Source of the DNA: Trebonia sp963734665
GTDB lineage: Bacteria > Actinomycetota > Actinomycetes > Streptosporangiales > Streptosporangiaceae
NCBI GenBank assembly: GCA_963734665.1
Contig: CAVTIR010000003.1
Span: 186,001 to 250,000, forward strand
Reading direction: 5' to 3'
DNA: 64,000 bases
The translations under genes and the position numbers were made by a program. Below the pieces are notes generated by a model. The model made no database searches. It saw nothing but the letters and a program-made list of their open reading frames with translations, and was not told the DNA's origin. Positions 52,166-61,425 of this stretch are shown here, one piece after another (positions within the stretch are counted from its first letter, which is position 1; every line of letters begins with the position of its first letter).

Positions 52166-53050
52166 CGCGCAGTCGGCCCGGACGCTAGGCAGGCACGCCT
52201 GGGGCGTGCTCGCCATCACGATGGTGTTCTGGATAGCCGATGGCTACGACACCTTCGTCCTGCTGATCACCGACAAGCCGACGCTGCTCGACCTGTTGCC
52301 GGCTAGCGAGCACGCGGACATCCCCACCTATATCGGCTATCTGCTCGCCATCACGCTGTGCGGATGGGCGACCGGCGGGATTCTCGGCGGCATTGTCGGG
52401 GACCGAATCGGCCGCCGCCGCACCATAGTGGCCGGCGTCGTGCTCTACAGCGTCGCCACTGTGCTGTCCGCTGTCACCGGCAACTGATGGCTCTTCGGCC
52501 TGACCCGGTTCTTCACGGGCATCGGCATCGGTGCCGAATGGGGCGTGGGCACCTCGCTGCTCCAGGAGGTCTGGCCGCAGCAGTGGCGAACCCGCGGTGC
52601 CGGGCTGCTGCAGGCGGGCTTCTCCGTGGGCGGGCTGATCGTCTCGGCCCTGTGGGTGCTACTCGGGTCAACGTACGGCCTGTCGTGGCGGTGGATGTAC
52701 CTATTCGGCGTGATCCCGCTGGTCATCGTCCTCATCGTCTTCCGCCGCATCCCAGAGTCCGCCCGGTGGGCGGCACGCGGCAAGGGGAGCTGGTCCGAGC
52801 TGAGGAGCGCGGGGGTGTGGCCGCGCTTCATCACCGCGCTGCTGGTATCGGTCGCGATTACCGGCGGCTGGTGGGCGGTGTCCTCCTACCTGCCCACCTT
52901 CGTCGGCAGCCTGGTCGCCGACCCGCGGCGCACCGCCTTCTACACCGGGTGGGCGGGCTCGCTTTACAACGTCGGCGAGATCGCGGGATGCGTCGCGATG
53001 GGCTTCCTTGCCGACTGGTGGGGCCGCAAGGGCACCGTGGCCGCGTACTC
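52146..53050 (+). pseudogene. MFS aromatic-acid transporter with nonsense codon and truncated 3' end
   Basis: HAWGVLAITMVFWIADGYDTFVLLI, LLAITLCGWATGGILGGIVGDRIGRRRTIVAGVVLYSVATVLSAVTGN, then TGA at 52485-52487, and in the same frame WLFGLTRFFTGIGIGAEWGVGTSLLQEVWP through GWAGSLYNVGEIAGCVAMGFLADWWGRKGTVAAY. This matches the sugar/aromatic-acid symporter branch of MFS. The sequence diverges at about 53050 after eight or nine helices; the remaining helices are lost. 53050-53210 is unassigned. Confidence 0.82.
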
Positions 53051-53214
53051 AAGACCGACGCGGACGCGTGGCGCAAGGCCGACAGCCTGCTGCGAGTGAC
53101 AAGCAGGGCCACCCTGGAGCGCAAGCTCGGCCTCATCGCCAGAGGCGGCAACGGCGGTGGTACCTCCGTCACCCAGTCACGCATCTTCGAGCACCTGCCT
53201 GAGGCCGGCCTTGA

Positions 53215-53661
53215 GGCGATCCGGTCGGGTCGCGTGCCGGACTCCGCGCGCGACCTCAGCACACCGACGGGCGCTTCATTGCCCAGGCGCGCGATCAGTT
53301 CCTCGTGACCGACTCGACGGTCTCCCGTGGCGGGACCGAGGAGGCCTGGACGGCGGGCGAGCTGCTGCTCGCCGCCCTGGGGACCTGCACGGTCAGCAGC
53401 GTGACCTTCTATGCCCGCGAGGCGAGCGCGCCGCTGGCTGATGTCTCGGCGGCCACCTCCTACGCCAGGGACCCTGACGACCCGACCCGGTACAGCTACG
53501 TCACCCTTGAGGTCACCACGCAGGGCGTCAGCCAGGAGGTCGCGGAGGACCTGGTGCGGCTGTACACGGAGAACTGTCCTGTCTTCGGAACGGTGTCCCG
53601 TGGCGCCGTGATCTCGGTAACCGTTCGCGCCGAGACACCGGCGAACGTGCTAAAAGCATAA
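53215..53661 (+). pseudogene. OsmC-family protein, 5'-truncated
   Basis: After an in-frame TGA (53212-53214) the frame reads HTDGRFIAQARDQFLVTDSTVSRGGTEEAWTAGELLLAALGTCTVSSVTFYAREAS and ends ENCPVFGTVSRGAVISVTVRAET. The Cys residues in GTCTV and ENCPV are those of OsmC/Ohr peroxidase-like proteins. No start codon lies before the conserved N-terminal segment; the first is GTG at 53305, already inside the fold. The gene thus appears to have lost its 5' end, together with the 3' end of the transporter before it. The GntR gene follows after 2 bp. Confidence 0.7.
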
Positions 53662-53663
53662 GC

Positions 53664-54389
53664 ATGAGCTTGAACCCCGCCTACGCGCCGACCAAGAGCG
53701 AGGCCGCTTACCAGGCACTGCTCGGCGCTATCAGATCCGGGGAACTCGCGCCGGGCCAGCGGGTGATCGTGACCGAACTCGCTGCCCAGCTCGGGATGAG
53801 CCTGACGCCGGTCCGGGACGCCCTGGCCCTGCTGGCGGAGCAGGGTCTGGTGGTGCGCAAGCCCAACCACATGACCGTGATCAGCGAGCATACGCGGCAG
53901 CGGTCCGCCGAGGTGTCGATGCTGCGGGCGATGCTCGAGCCCGAGGCGGCCATGCTCGCCGCGGTTCGCGCCGACCAGCAGGACGTCGCGGAGATCCGCG
54001 AGACGTGCCGCGCGCTTGACGCCGCGCTTGAGACGGCGCAACCGGCCGGCGTCGACGACCTCAACGCCGGGTTCCACCTCGCGGTCGCCGCCGCCAGCGG
54101 GTCGGGGATCCTGGCCGAGTTCGTCGGCCGGCTATGGAAGCAGATCCCGGTCCAAGGGCTCACTCTCAGCGGGCAGCTCGCGCAGGCCGCCCGTGAGCAC
54201 CGCGCCATCCTCGACGCTATCGCGGACGGCGACGGCGAGCGGGCGCGCGCCCGGATGGCTGAGCACGTCGGCCACGCCGCGGCGGCCGCCGAGCAGTACC
54301 TGACCGAGCTCGCCAGCAGGGGTATCCGCGGGTCCCTGGTACCACGCCCGTTTCCGGCCCCCCCTCAGCCGGGAGACAGCACCCGGTGA
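53664..54389 (+). CDS. GntR-family regulator (FCD/FadR type)
   Basis: 241 aa. N-terminal winged helix SEAAYQALLGAIRSGELAPGQRVIVTELAAQLGMSLTPVRDALALLAEQGLVVRKPNHM, then an all-helical FCD domain with LRAMLEPEAAMLAA, FHLAVAAASGSGILAEFVGRLW and AAREHRAILDAIADGDGERARARMAEHVGHA (metal-binding His residues). Such regulators usually control the catabolic operon in which they lie, here the decayed cluster at 50473-53661. Confidence 0.92.
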   Translation: MSLNPAYAPTKSEAAYQALLGAIRSGELAPGQRVIVTELAAQLGMSLTPVRDALALLAEQGLVVRKPNHMTVISEHTRQRSAEVSMLRAMLEPEAAMLAAVRADQQDVAEIRETCRALDAALETAQPAGVDDLNAGFHLAVAAASGSGILAEFVGRLWKQIPVQGLTLSGQLAQAAREHRAILDAIADGDGERARARMAEHVGHAAAAAEQYLTELASRGIRGSLVPRPFPAPPQPGDSTR

Positions 54390-54431
54390 AAGACCCGCCC
54401 CGCCACCAGAAAGCGGGCCGGGCTCTGGCGC

Positions 54432-54926
54432 TTAGTCCACCGCCACCTCGGCTTCTATCTCTACCGGCAGGCCGAACGGGAGCTCGGCGACGCCGATCGC
54501 GGACCTTGCGTGGGCGCCGGCTTCCGGCCCCCACAAGTCGAGGATCAGGTCGGAGAATCCGTTGATGACGGCGGGGGTGTGGGTGAAGCCGGGGGCCGCG
54601 TTGACCATGCCGAACACGCGCAGCCAGCCGGTTACCCGGTCTAGGTCGCCCAGGGCGCGCTGCAAGCTGGACAAGATCGCCAGGGCAGCCAGCCGGGCCG
54701 CCTCGTAGGCGTCGGTCTCGGAAACGTCCGCGCCGACCTTGCCGAGCAGTCCCTTCGGCAGCGAGCCGTCGGGCAGCAGCGGGCCGTGGCCGGACACGAA
54801 CGCCCGGCCGGGCAGATGCGCGGGCCACAGGCGGACCCACGGGAAGGGCAGCACCAGCCCGGGTGGGGCCGGCATGGGCGCGGGCAGGACGAGGCCGCGT
54901 TCAGCGAGCCGCTGTTCGATGCGCAT
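54432..54926 (-). CDS. RidA/YjgF-family protein
   Basis: 164 aa. LPFPWVRLWPAHLPGRAFVSGHGPLLPDGSLP, AYEAARLAALAILSSLQRALGDLDRVTGWLRVFGMVNAAPGFTHTPAVINGFSDLILDLWGPEAGAHARSAIGVAELPFGLPVEIEAEV. The HARSAIGVAELP block with its Arg is the imine-deaminase site of RidA relatives. This subgroup (longer, with VNAAPGF) often accompanies catabolic clusters. Convergent with the GntR gene. Confidence 0.92.
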   Translation of the reverse strand: MRIEQRLAERGLVLPAPMPAPPGLVLPFPWVRLWPAHLPGRAFVSGHGPLLPDGSLPKGLLGKVGADVSETDAYEAARLAALAILSSLQRALGDLDRVTGWLRVFGMVNAAPGFTHTPAVINGFSDLILDLWGPEAGAHARSAIGVAELPFGLPVEIEAEVAVD

Positions 54927-54980
54927 GCGCTTATCCTGGCAGGCTCCCGGAGTTGGACGATCAACGCAAGCTGAATTGGT

Positions 54981-56237
54981 TCATCCTGCGTCGGCGTCGG
55001 TGAGTGGTGCGAGCGTGTCCGGCGCCTCGGATTCCGGCGGACCGTGGGTTGTGCCGGGATGTTTCGGGGTCCACACCCATAGTGCTGCTGCGGCGGCGAA
55101 GCCGACGATGCCGCTGACGATGATGCCGGGGCCCAGTCCGGCGACGGCGGTGACAGCGGAGAGGATAACAGGGCCGATGCCTGACCCGGCATCAGCCAGC
55201 TCGCGCCAGATGCCAAGGAAAGTAGGGCGCCCGATCGCGGGGGAAATGTCGGCACCGAGGGTCATGACGATGCCCGAGCCGATGCCGTTGCCAAAACCCA
55301 TGATCATTGCGGTGAGTGCGAGGGTGGCGGCGCCGTGGGTGAGCGGCATGAGGACAAAGGAGATGCCCAAGATGATCACGCAGGGCACGGCGACCCAGCG
55401 GCGGCCGTAGACGTCCATGACCTTGCCGGCCGGATAGAAGGTCAGGGCATCGATGGCTCCGGCGACGCCGTAGATGATCGAGCTGGTGGTGGGGGACAGC
55501 CCAATGTGCGCGGCCCACAGCGGGATGACCACTTGCCGGCTTTGCCTGATGGCGGACAGCAGCAGGATGCCAGTGCCCAAGGTGAGGAAGGTGCGCCAGT
55601 ACTGCCGCACGATGCCCCAGGAGGTCACCTGCGCGGCGGCCGCCCTGTGCTGCTCGCTCATCTCGAGGTCCGGCACCCGGTAGACGATGACGCCTGCGGC
55701 GACGATCGCGACGAGGCTGACGTAGTAGGCCCCCGGCAGGCCCCACAGTTGGGTCGCGCCGGCACCGAGGAAGGGACCGAGGAACATTCCGATACGCAGG
55801 GTGCCGCCGAGGGTCGACAGCGCGCGGGCGCGCATGTGCGGCGGCACCATCTCGGTCAGGTACGACTGCCGTGCGAGGCTGTAGACCGAACTGGCGGAAC
55901 CGATGATCAGTACCCCGAAGCCGTATACCAGCAGCGACCACGTCCCGTGACCGATGTCGATCAGGCAAAAGGCCAGGCCGACAATGGTTGCGATCGCGGC
56001 GACGATCATCGATTTCCGCTCGCCGATCCGGGTAGCGAGGATCCCCGAGGGGATGTTCGTCACGATCGAACCGATGGCGAGCATCGCGGCGATCAGCGCG
56101 GCGATCGAGGTACTGGCACCGCGATCGATCGCGCTCAGGATGATGACCGGCATCATCGAACCTTCGGCTAGGCCGAACAGGGTCGCCGGGCCGTAGGCGG
56201 CAACCGCGATCGACCGCAGCTGGAATTCTTCGCTCAC
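54981..56237 (-). CDS. MFS transporter
   Basis: About 418 aa from a GTG at 56237 (VSEEFQLRSIA); the frame is open further up but Arg/Pro-rich there. Twelve hydrophobic segments, with GILATRIGERKSMIVAAIATIVG (loop 2-3 motif), SLARQSYLTEMVPPHMRARALSTLGGTLRIGMFLGPFLGAG, FYPAGKVMDVYGRRWVAVP and GFGNGIGSGIVMTLGADISPAIGRPTFLGIWRELADAG. Resembles drug/metabolite efflux MFS of actinomycetes. Substrate unknown; no regulator adjacent. Confidence 0.88.
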   Translation of the reverse strand: MSEEFQLRSIAVAAYGPATLFGLAEGSMMPVIILSAIDRGASTSIAALIAAMLAIGSIVTNIPSGILATRIGERKSMIVAAIATIVGLAFCLIDIGHGTWSLLVYGFGVLIIGSASSVYSLARQSYLTEMVPPHMRARALSTLGGTLRIGMFLGPFLGAGATQLWGLPGAYYVSLVAIVAAGVIVYRVPDLEMSEQHRAAAAQVTSWGIVRQYWRTFLTLGTGILLLSAIRQSRQVVIPLWAAHIGLSPTTSSIIYGVAGAIDALTFYPAGKVMDVYGRRWVAVPCVIILGISFVLMPLTHGAATLALTAMIMGFGNGIGSGIVMTLGADISPAIGRPTFLGIWRELADAGSGIGPVILSAVTAVAGLGPGIIVSGIVGFAAAAALWVWTPKHPGTTHGPPESEAPDTLAPLTDADAG

Positions 56238-56437
56238 GTCAGCGATCTGACGCGAGAGATGCTCAGGAGCTGGATCTCGCGAGGCGGCCGGATGAACCGA
56301 ATGAGGTGCGTAGCGTTCCGGGGATACCCTGCAACGGCTCGACCACGGAGGCAGCGCCCGCACTCTTGGGAAAACAACACATTTCGTACGATATCGTCCG
56401 TCCACTGCTGCCGAGGAACTCGGTCAGGGCGGCGCGA

Positions 56438-57235
56438 CTACCTCGCCGGCTGGGACTCTACCGCGTCGGGTACCTTCGCCTCGATGACGTCGGCCCCCGC
56501 CGCCGCGAGTTCGCCGACCGCCTGGTGGGCGGCCGACGTGTCGGTCACGACGGCGTCGACCGCGGACAGCGGCGCTACGGTGGCGAACGCGACCCGGCCG
56601 AGCTTCGAGCCGTCGGCGAGCACGACCGACCGCCTGGCCGCGGCGATCGCGGCGCGCTTGACCCGCGCGTCGCCCGGGTTGTACTCGGTAAGCCCCGGCG
56701 TCGCGCAGATCCCGGCCACGCCGATGAACGCCAGGTCGCAGTTGAGCGCGCGAAACGCGTCCTCCGCCATCCCGCCGGTCAGCGACAACTCGCCGTTGCG
56801 GACCTGGCCGCCGGTGACGAGCACCCGGATGTCGGGGTCGTTGCCGAGTTCGACGGCGATCGGCAGGGACGCGGTGACCACGGTGAGGCCACGGCGGCCG
56901 TGCAGTGCCCTGGCCAGTTCCAGCGTGGTGGTGCCCACGTCGATGATGACCGTGTCCCCGTCGTTGACCAGGGCCGCCGCCGCGGCGCCGATGACGGTCT
57001 TGGCCGCGCTCGCCGTCGTGGCCCGCACGGCGAGCGGCGGCTCGTAGGAGCGGCTGACCACCGAGATCGCGCCGCCGCGCACCCGGCGGGCGAGGCCGTC
57101 GGCCTCGAGCGTCTCCAGGTCGCGCCTGATCGTCATCTCCGAGACGCCGAACTCCTCGGCGAGCCCAGTGAATCCGACCTCGCCGTGGGCGGTCAGCCGG
57201 CGGAGCACTGCCTGCCGGCGCTGTGAGGGAAGCAC
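56438..57235 (-). CDS. DeoR-family sugar-responsive repressor
   Basis: 265 aa. N-terminal HTH LPSQRRQAVLRRLTAHGEVGFTGLAEEFGVSEMTIRRDLETLEADGLARRVRGGAI; C-terminal sensor with VNDGDTVIIDVGTTTLELARAL, DLAFIGVAGICATPGLTEYN and RRSVVLADGSKLGRVAFATVAP, the phosphosugar-binding pattern. Divergent from the BtpA-like/kinase operon over a 157-bp AT-rich region with repeated ACTTGTGA-type half-sites. Confidence 0.93.
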   Translation of the reverse strand: MLPSQRRQAVLRRLTAHGEVGFTGLAEEFGVSEMTIRRDLETLEADGLARRVRGGAISVVSRSYEPPLAVRATTASAAKTVIGAAAAALVNDGDTVIIDVGTTTLELARALHGRRGLTVVTASLPIAVELGNDPDIRVLVTGGQVRNGELSLTGGMAEDAFRALNCDLAFIGVAGICATPGLTEYNPGDARVKRAAIAAARRSVVLADGSKLGRVAFATVAPLSAVDAVVTDTSAAHQAVGELAAAGADVIEAKVPDAVESQPAR

Positions 57236-57250
57236 TACATCACTGTAACT

Positions 57251-57330
57251 ACTTGTGATTATTTAACGCAACTTTGAGGAGAAGTTCGCATAAGTTGTGA
57301 AAGATGATGAGAGAAATGTTTACAAGTCAC
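57251..57330. promoter_or_regulatory. Promoter/operator region with repeated DeoR-like half-sites
   Basis: ACTTGTGATT (57251-57260) and TAAGTTGTGA (57291-57300) are direct half-sites; TACAAGTCAC (57321-57330) is an inverted one. The region is far richer in A and T than its surroundings and lies between a DeoR gene and its likely target operon. AAGGAG about 10 nt before the GTG at 57393 serves as ribosome binding site. Confidence 0.6.
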
Positions 57331-57392
57331 ATCGATGGGTCGTAGTCTCCCCACAAGACCCAAGCAATGACGAGCCTAAGGAGTGACCTACC

Positions 57393-58199
57393 GTGTCCCG
57401 CTTCCGCACCATCTTCCCCGACGGCAAGCCGCTGATCGCGATGGCGCACGTCCCTGCCCTGCCAGGGACGCCACTCTACGACGCCGACGCCGGCCTCCCC
57501 GGCGCGATCGCGGCCGTCCGCAGGGACGTGGACGTGCTGCTCGACGCTGGGTTCGACGCGGTGCTCTTCTGTAACGAGAACGACCGGCCCTACCAGCTCC
57601 AGGCCGGACTTGAGTCCGCCGCCGCGATGACCCGCGTCGTCACCGAGTGCAAGCCGGACGGCGTGCCGTTCGGCGTCGACTTCCTGTGGGACGCGCGCTG
57701 CGCCCTCGCGGTCGGCGCCGCCACCGGCGCGTCCTTCATCCGCGAGGTCACCACCGGCGCGTGGGAGTCTGACATGGGCCTGTGGTCGCCGGACGCCGCC
57801 GCGCTGCTGCGTGAGCGGCGCCGCCTGGACGTGACAGACCTGGCGATATTCATGAACATCACCCCGGAGTTCGCCTCTAGCGTGGGCAGCCGCACCCCGG
57901 CCGCCATCGCGAAGTCCACGGTGGTCTCCAGCCTGGCCGACGTGATCCTGGTGTCCGGCGCGATGGCGGGAGCCGAACCGGACCTGTCGGTGATCGCGTC
58001 AGTGAGGGACGCCGTGGACCCGAGCGTGCCCGTGCTGCTCAATACGGGTGCCCGCGCCGAGACCATCGACCGGTACTTCAAGTACGCCGACGGCTGCATC
58101 GTGGGCAGCTCGCTCAAGGTCGACGGCTACACGTGGAACCCGGTGGACCCGGAACGGGCGAAGCGGTTCGTGGACGCGGCCCGCTCGGCGTCAGCGTGA
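57393..58199 (+). CDS. BtpA/SgcQ-family TIM-barrel protein
   Basis: 268 aa: FPDGKPLIAMAHVPALPGTPLYDADAGLPGAIAAVRRDVDVLLDAGFDAVLFCNENDRPYQ, VPFGVDFLWDARCALAVGAATGASFIREVTTGAWESDMGLWSPDAAALLR, GAMAGAEPDLSVIASVRD, LLNTGARAETIDRYFKYADGCIVGSSLKVDG. This matches BtpA/SgcQ proteins. Members near sugar genes are thought to act in carbohydrate catabolism. The kinase gene follows after 10 bp, and a DeoR repressor is divergent. Confidence 0.9.
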   Translation: MSRFRTIFPDGKPLIAMAHVPALPGTPLYDADAGLPGAIAAVRRDVDVLLDAGFDAVLFCNENDRPYQLQAGLESAAAMTRVVTECKPDGVPFGVDFLWDARCALAVGAATGASFIREVTTGAWESDMGLWSPDAAALLRERRRLDVTDLAIFMNITPEFASSVGSRTPAAIAKSTVVSSLADVILVSGAMAGAEPDLSVIASVRDAVDPSVPVLLNTGARAETIDRYFKYADGCIVGSSLKVDGYTWNPVDPERAKRFVDAARSASA

Positions 58200-58209
58200 C
58201 GGAGTAGCA

Positions 58210-59814
58210 ATGGCAACTCTCGTACTCGGCATCGACGTCGGCACCACCTCTACCAAGGTGGTTCTCGCCGACCCGGCCGTCGGCGTCGTGGCGCAGGCCA
58301 GCGAGCCGGTGGCGCTCTCCTCGCCGCACCCCGGCTGGGCCGAAGCCGACCCGGCGCAGTGGTGGGCAAACCTCGCCTCGCTCGTGCCCGCCGTGCTCGC
58401 CGCGGCGTCCGCAACCTCAGGAAACACGGGCACGGGGAAGCCCGTCACCGCGGCCGACATCGCCGCCGTCGCGACCACCGGCATGGTCCCCGCCGTCATC
58501 CCGGTCGATGACGCCGGCCGCCCGCTGCGCAAGGCCATCCTGCAGAACGACGCCCGTGCCACCGTAGAGATCCGCGAGTTGGCCGCTGCGCTGCCAGACC
58601 TGGATTTCGTCGCGCGAACGGGCTCGGCGCTCACCCAGCAGTCGGTCGGCCCTACGCTGCTGTGGCTCGCCAGGCACGAGCCCGCCGCCTGGGCCGCCGC
58701 CGCCACGGTGCAGGGCTCCTACGACTGGCTCGCCACCAGGCTTGGCGCGGCGCCGCACGTGGAGCGGAACTGGGCCCTGGAAAGCGGCCTGTTCGAGCTC
58801 AAGCCAGACGGCGCGCTGGCGCCGCTGCACCCGGTGCGAGACGCGCTCGCCAGCCTGGCGGGGTTGAAGCCGGGAGTCATCCCCCCGGTCGCCGACCCGG
58901 GCACGGTCATCGGCGAGGTATCGCGCGGCGCGGCCGCCGAGACCGGCCTGCGACCGGGCACCCCGATCGTCACCGGCGGCGCGGACCATGTGCTGTCCGC
59001 CTACGCCGCCGGGCTGGCGAGCCCAGGCGACTGGCTGGTCAAGCTCGGCGGCGCCGGCGACATCCTCGTCGTCAGCGGCCACCCGCTCGTCGACGAGCGG
59101 CTCTACCTCGACGCCCACCCGGTGACCGGCCTGTGGCTGCCTAACGGCTGCATGGCCACGTCCGGCTCGCTCATCCGCTGGTTCCAGTCCGTCAGCGGCG
59201 GCGCGCCGGTCGCCGAACTCGAAGCGGAGGCGATCGCGGCCAGCCCCGCCGAGCTCATCTGCCTGCCCTACTTCCTCGGCGAGAAGTCGCCGCTGCACGA
59301 CCCCGACCTGCGCGGCGCCTTCCTCGGCCTGCACCTCGGGCATACCCGGGGCGACCTGTACCGAGCGATCCTCGAGGGCATCGCCTACGGCTTCAGGCAT
59401 CACGCAGAAGTTTTCACCGAACGTAACGTTGCGTTGCGCCCCACCGCCAGAGTCTCCAACGGCGGGTCGAAGTCCATGGTGTGGAAACAGATCCTCGCCG
59501 ATGCGCTCGGCGTCGCACTCGAACCCGTCCTCGACCATCCGGGCGCCGCCCTCGGTGCGGCCCTCACTGCTGCGGTCGGCACTGGCGCGGCAGGGACGGG
59601 CGGCGCGGGGACGGGCACTGCCGGGTCGGGCACCCCGGCCCCGGAGGCGTGGGCCGCCGCGGCCAGCGTGCCCGGCATGGTCACGATCGGCGCGCCGATC
59701 GAGCCGGATCCCGCCCATGCCGCACGGTACGCCGAGGCCTACCAGATCTACCGCGACGCGGGCGCCGCGCTTACCCCGGTCTCCCACCGGCTAGCCACCA
59801 GGAGCATGTCATAG
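58210..59814 (+). CDS. FGGY-family carbohydrate kinase (xylulokinase-like)
   Basis: 534 aa: LVLGIDVGTTSTKVVLADP (phosphate 1), HPGWAEADPAQWW, LLRKAILQNDARA-like PLRKAILQNDARATVEIREL, GGADHVLSAYAAGLASPGDWLVKLGGAGDILVVS, LPYFLGEKSPLHDPDLRGAFLGLHLGHTRGDLYRAILEGIAYGFRHHAEVF (FGGY signature region), VSNGGSKSMVWKQILADALGV. Length fits FGGY kinases. Odd: GNTGTGKP near residue 70 and a GTGAAGTGGAGTGTAGSG run near residue 460 resemble the Gly-Thr repeats seen in other enzymes here. ATG at 58210 follows GGAGT. Confidence 0.92.
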   Translation: MATLVLGIDVGTTSTKVVLADPAVGVVAQASEPVALSSPHPGWAEADPAQWWANLASLVPAVLAAASATSGNTGTGKPVTAADIAAVATTGMVPAVIPVDDAGRPLRKAILQNDARATVEIRELAAALPDLDFVARTGSALTQQSVGPTLLWLARHEPAAWAAAATVQGSYDWLATRLGAAPHVERNWALESGLFELKPDGALAPLHPVRDALASLAGLKPGVIPPVADPGTVIGEVSRGAAAETGLRPGTPIVTGGADHVLSAYAAGLASPGDWLVKLGGAGDILVVSGHPLVDERLYLDAHPVTGLWLPNGCMATSGSLIRWFQSVSGGAPVAELEAEAIAASPAELICLPYFLGEKSPLHDPDLRGAFLGLHLGHTRGDLYRAILEGIAYGFRHHAEVFTERNVALRPTARVSNGGSKSMVWKQILADALGVALEPVLDHPGAALGAALTAAVGTGAAGTGGAGTGTAGSGTPAPEAWAAAASVPGMVTIGAPIEPDPAHAARYAEAYQIYRDAGAALTPVSHRLATRSMS

Positions 59815-59936
59815 TAGACGACAGTTTCTAGAAATCTATTGCTTGTTTTCGGTTACCGGTATAACCTGTGAGCAGGTTCCGGGGGCATCGCTGGAACGAC
59901 CAGCCGGTCCCGGGTAACCGATGAAGGGGTTTCCCC

Positions 59937-60209
59937 ATGGCAGTAACAGCAGTTGTCCAGCACCGCGTGGCCGATTACGACCTATGGCGCAAGACCTACG
60001 ACGGGTTCGCCGACGCCCAGAAGGCTGGCGGCGTGACCCGGCAGAGCGTCTACCGGCTGACCGACGACCCCAGCACCGTGCTGATCATGCATGGTTTCGC
60101 CACCAAGGCAGACGCCGAAAAGTTCCTCGCTAGTGCCGAACTGCGCGATGGCATGCGACAGGGGGGCGTCCAGGGCCAGCCACGAGTCGAGATCTACCAG
60201 GACGCCTAA
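59937..60209 (+). CDS. Small ABM-like (dimeric alpha-beta barrel) protein
   Basis: 90 aa: VTAVVQHRVADYDLWRKTYDGFADAQKAGGVTRQSVYRLTDDPSTVLIMHGFATKADAEKFLASAELRDGMRQGGV, a ferredoxin-like fold of the antibiotic-biosynthesis-monooxygenase/cyclase-like group. Common as stand-alone small proteins in actinomycetes. The spacer before it has CGGTTACC (about 59856) and GGTAACCG (about 59911) inverted arms. 60210-60477 contains no gene. Confidence 0.82.
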   Translation: MAVTAVVQHRVADYDLWRKTYDGFADAQKAGGVTRQSVYRLTDDPSTVLIMHGFATKADAEKFLASAELRDGMRQGGVQGQPRVEIYQDA

Positions 60210-60477
60210 CCGTCCGGGAGTGCCTGGCAGCCCACCGTCACCGGTACAGCTGCCGGGCCGGCCCGGCAGCGCGTCCGGCTGCCATCGCTCCACGGTCGGC
60301 ATCCGCGCGGGCTCTGATCCCGTGCCACCACAGGAACGGATGTTAGCCGCACCCTCCGACACTGATCCGCCAGCACCGCGCGCACGGTTTCTTGGGTGAC
60401 TGGCGTTGCGGAGTAGCTCGGCCCGTGCGTGATCATCGTTACAAACGGTGATCTGTGGGAGTGGGCGGAGGCACGGA

Positions 60478-61425
60478 ATGACGCGACGATCATGGTGCTG
60501 GAGCGGCGGCCGTCGCGGTCCACGCGGCTGGCCGGCAGACGGTGGTGCAGCGGCGCGGCGGGTGCTCCGGGGCGCCGGGCGGGTCTGGCACGACCTCCGG
60601 TTCAGGGACCTGTACCGGAGCGGCAAGGAGTTCGAGCTCATGCAGCGGGCCCTGGGCTTCGCTGCCCTGGCCATCCTCACCGTGATCCCGCTGCTGATTG
60701 TCGTCGCCGCTGTCAGCGCTGCCGCGCACCGCGGCGTCGCCGGGTGGGTGGTCTACGGCATGGACTTGACCGGTCCCTCCGCTGACGCCGTAACAATGCT
60801 TTTCTCGGCACCGGCGCGGGTGCTGGGCACGACGAGCGTTTTCAGTGTCCTGGTGCTGGCCGTCGCCGGGGTTTCGTTCGGGGGTAGCGTGCAGGCCGGG
60901 TTCGAGCGGATCTGGGGCCTTCCCGCCGGGCCGTGGCACAAGATCTGGCGTCAGGCAGTCTGGCTGACCCTATTTGTCGCCTACATCTACGCGGCGGCCA
61001 CAGTCGGCACGGTGACGGGCCGCGGGCCGGCTGAAACGGCGGGCCGGGTGGCGGTGGCGGTGGTGCTCGGCGTCGCTTTCTTCTTGTGGGGGCTGCGGTT
61101 CCTGACCGGCGGCCGGGTGAGCTACCTGGCGGCGATTCCTGGCGCGGTGGCGACGCTGGCGTGCCTGGCTGGCCTGCGGGTCTTCTCCGGTCTGGTCTTC
61201 GAGCCGCTCATCGCCGGGAACGCGGTCAGCTACGGCGCGCTGGGCACCGTCCTGATCGTGCAGTCGTGGCTGATCGGTGTCGGCTGGGTCGTCTACGGCG
61301 GCCAGTTGTTCGGACGCTGGTTCTACGACGCATGGCTGCAGCCCCGGGTTCACCGCCGCCGGGGCGACGGGAAGGAGGGCGAGCAGGACCCCGGGAGCCA
61401 GAACACACCGCGGCGAGACGGCTAG
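60478..61425 (+). CDS. YihY/BrkB-family membrane protein
   Basis: About 315 aa from the ATG at 60478 (frame open from 60448). FRDLYRSGKEFELMQRALGFAALAILTVIPLLIVVAA, GVSFGGSVQAGFERIWGLPAGPWHKIWRQAVWLTLFVAYIYAA, AAIPGAVATLACLAGLRVFSGLVFEPLIAGNAVSYGALGTVLIVQSWLIGVGWVVYGGQLFGRWFYDAW: six membrane segments in the BrkB/YihY order. Basic C-terminal tail (RRRGDGKEGEQD). Overlaps the end of the convergent small gene by 4 bp. Confidence 0.88.
   Translation: MTRRSWCWSGGRRGPRGWPADGGAAARRVLRGAGRVWHDLRFRDLYRSGKEFELMQRALGFAALAILTVIPLLIVVAAVSAAAHRGVAGWVVYGMDLTGPSADAVTMLFSAPARVLGTTSVFSVLVLAVAGVSFGGSVQAGFERIWGLPAGPWHKIWRQAVWLTLFVAYIYAAATVGTVTGRGPAETAGRVAVAVVLGVAFFLWGLRFLTGGRVSYLAAIPGAVATLACLAGLRVFSGLVFEPLIAGNAVSYGALGTVLIVQSWLIGVGWVVYGGQLFGRWFYDAWLQPRVHRRRGDGKEGEQDPGSQNTPRRDG

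Noticed and set aside
52485..52487. In-frame TGA in the MFS gene as a selenocysteine codon
   Set aside because: Transporters of this family have no selenocysteine, no SECIS-like element was seen, and the same gene is also truncated downstream. A nonsense mutation is simpler.
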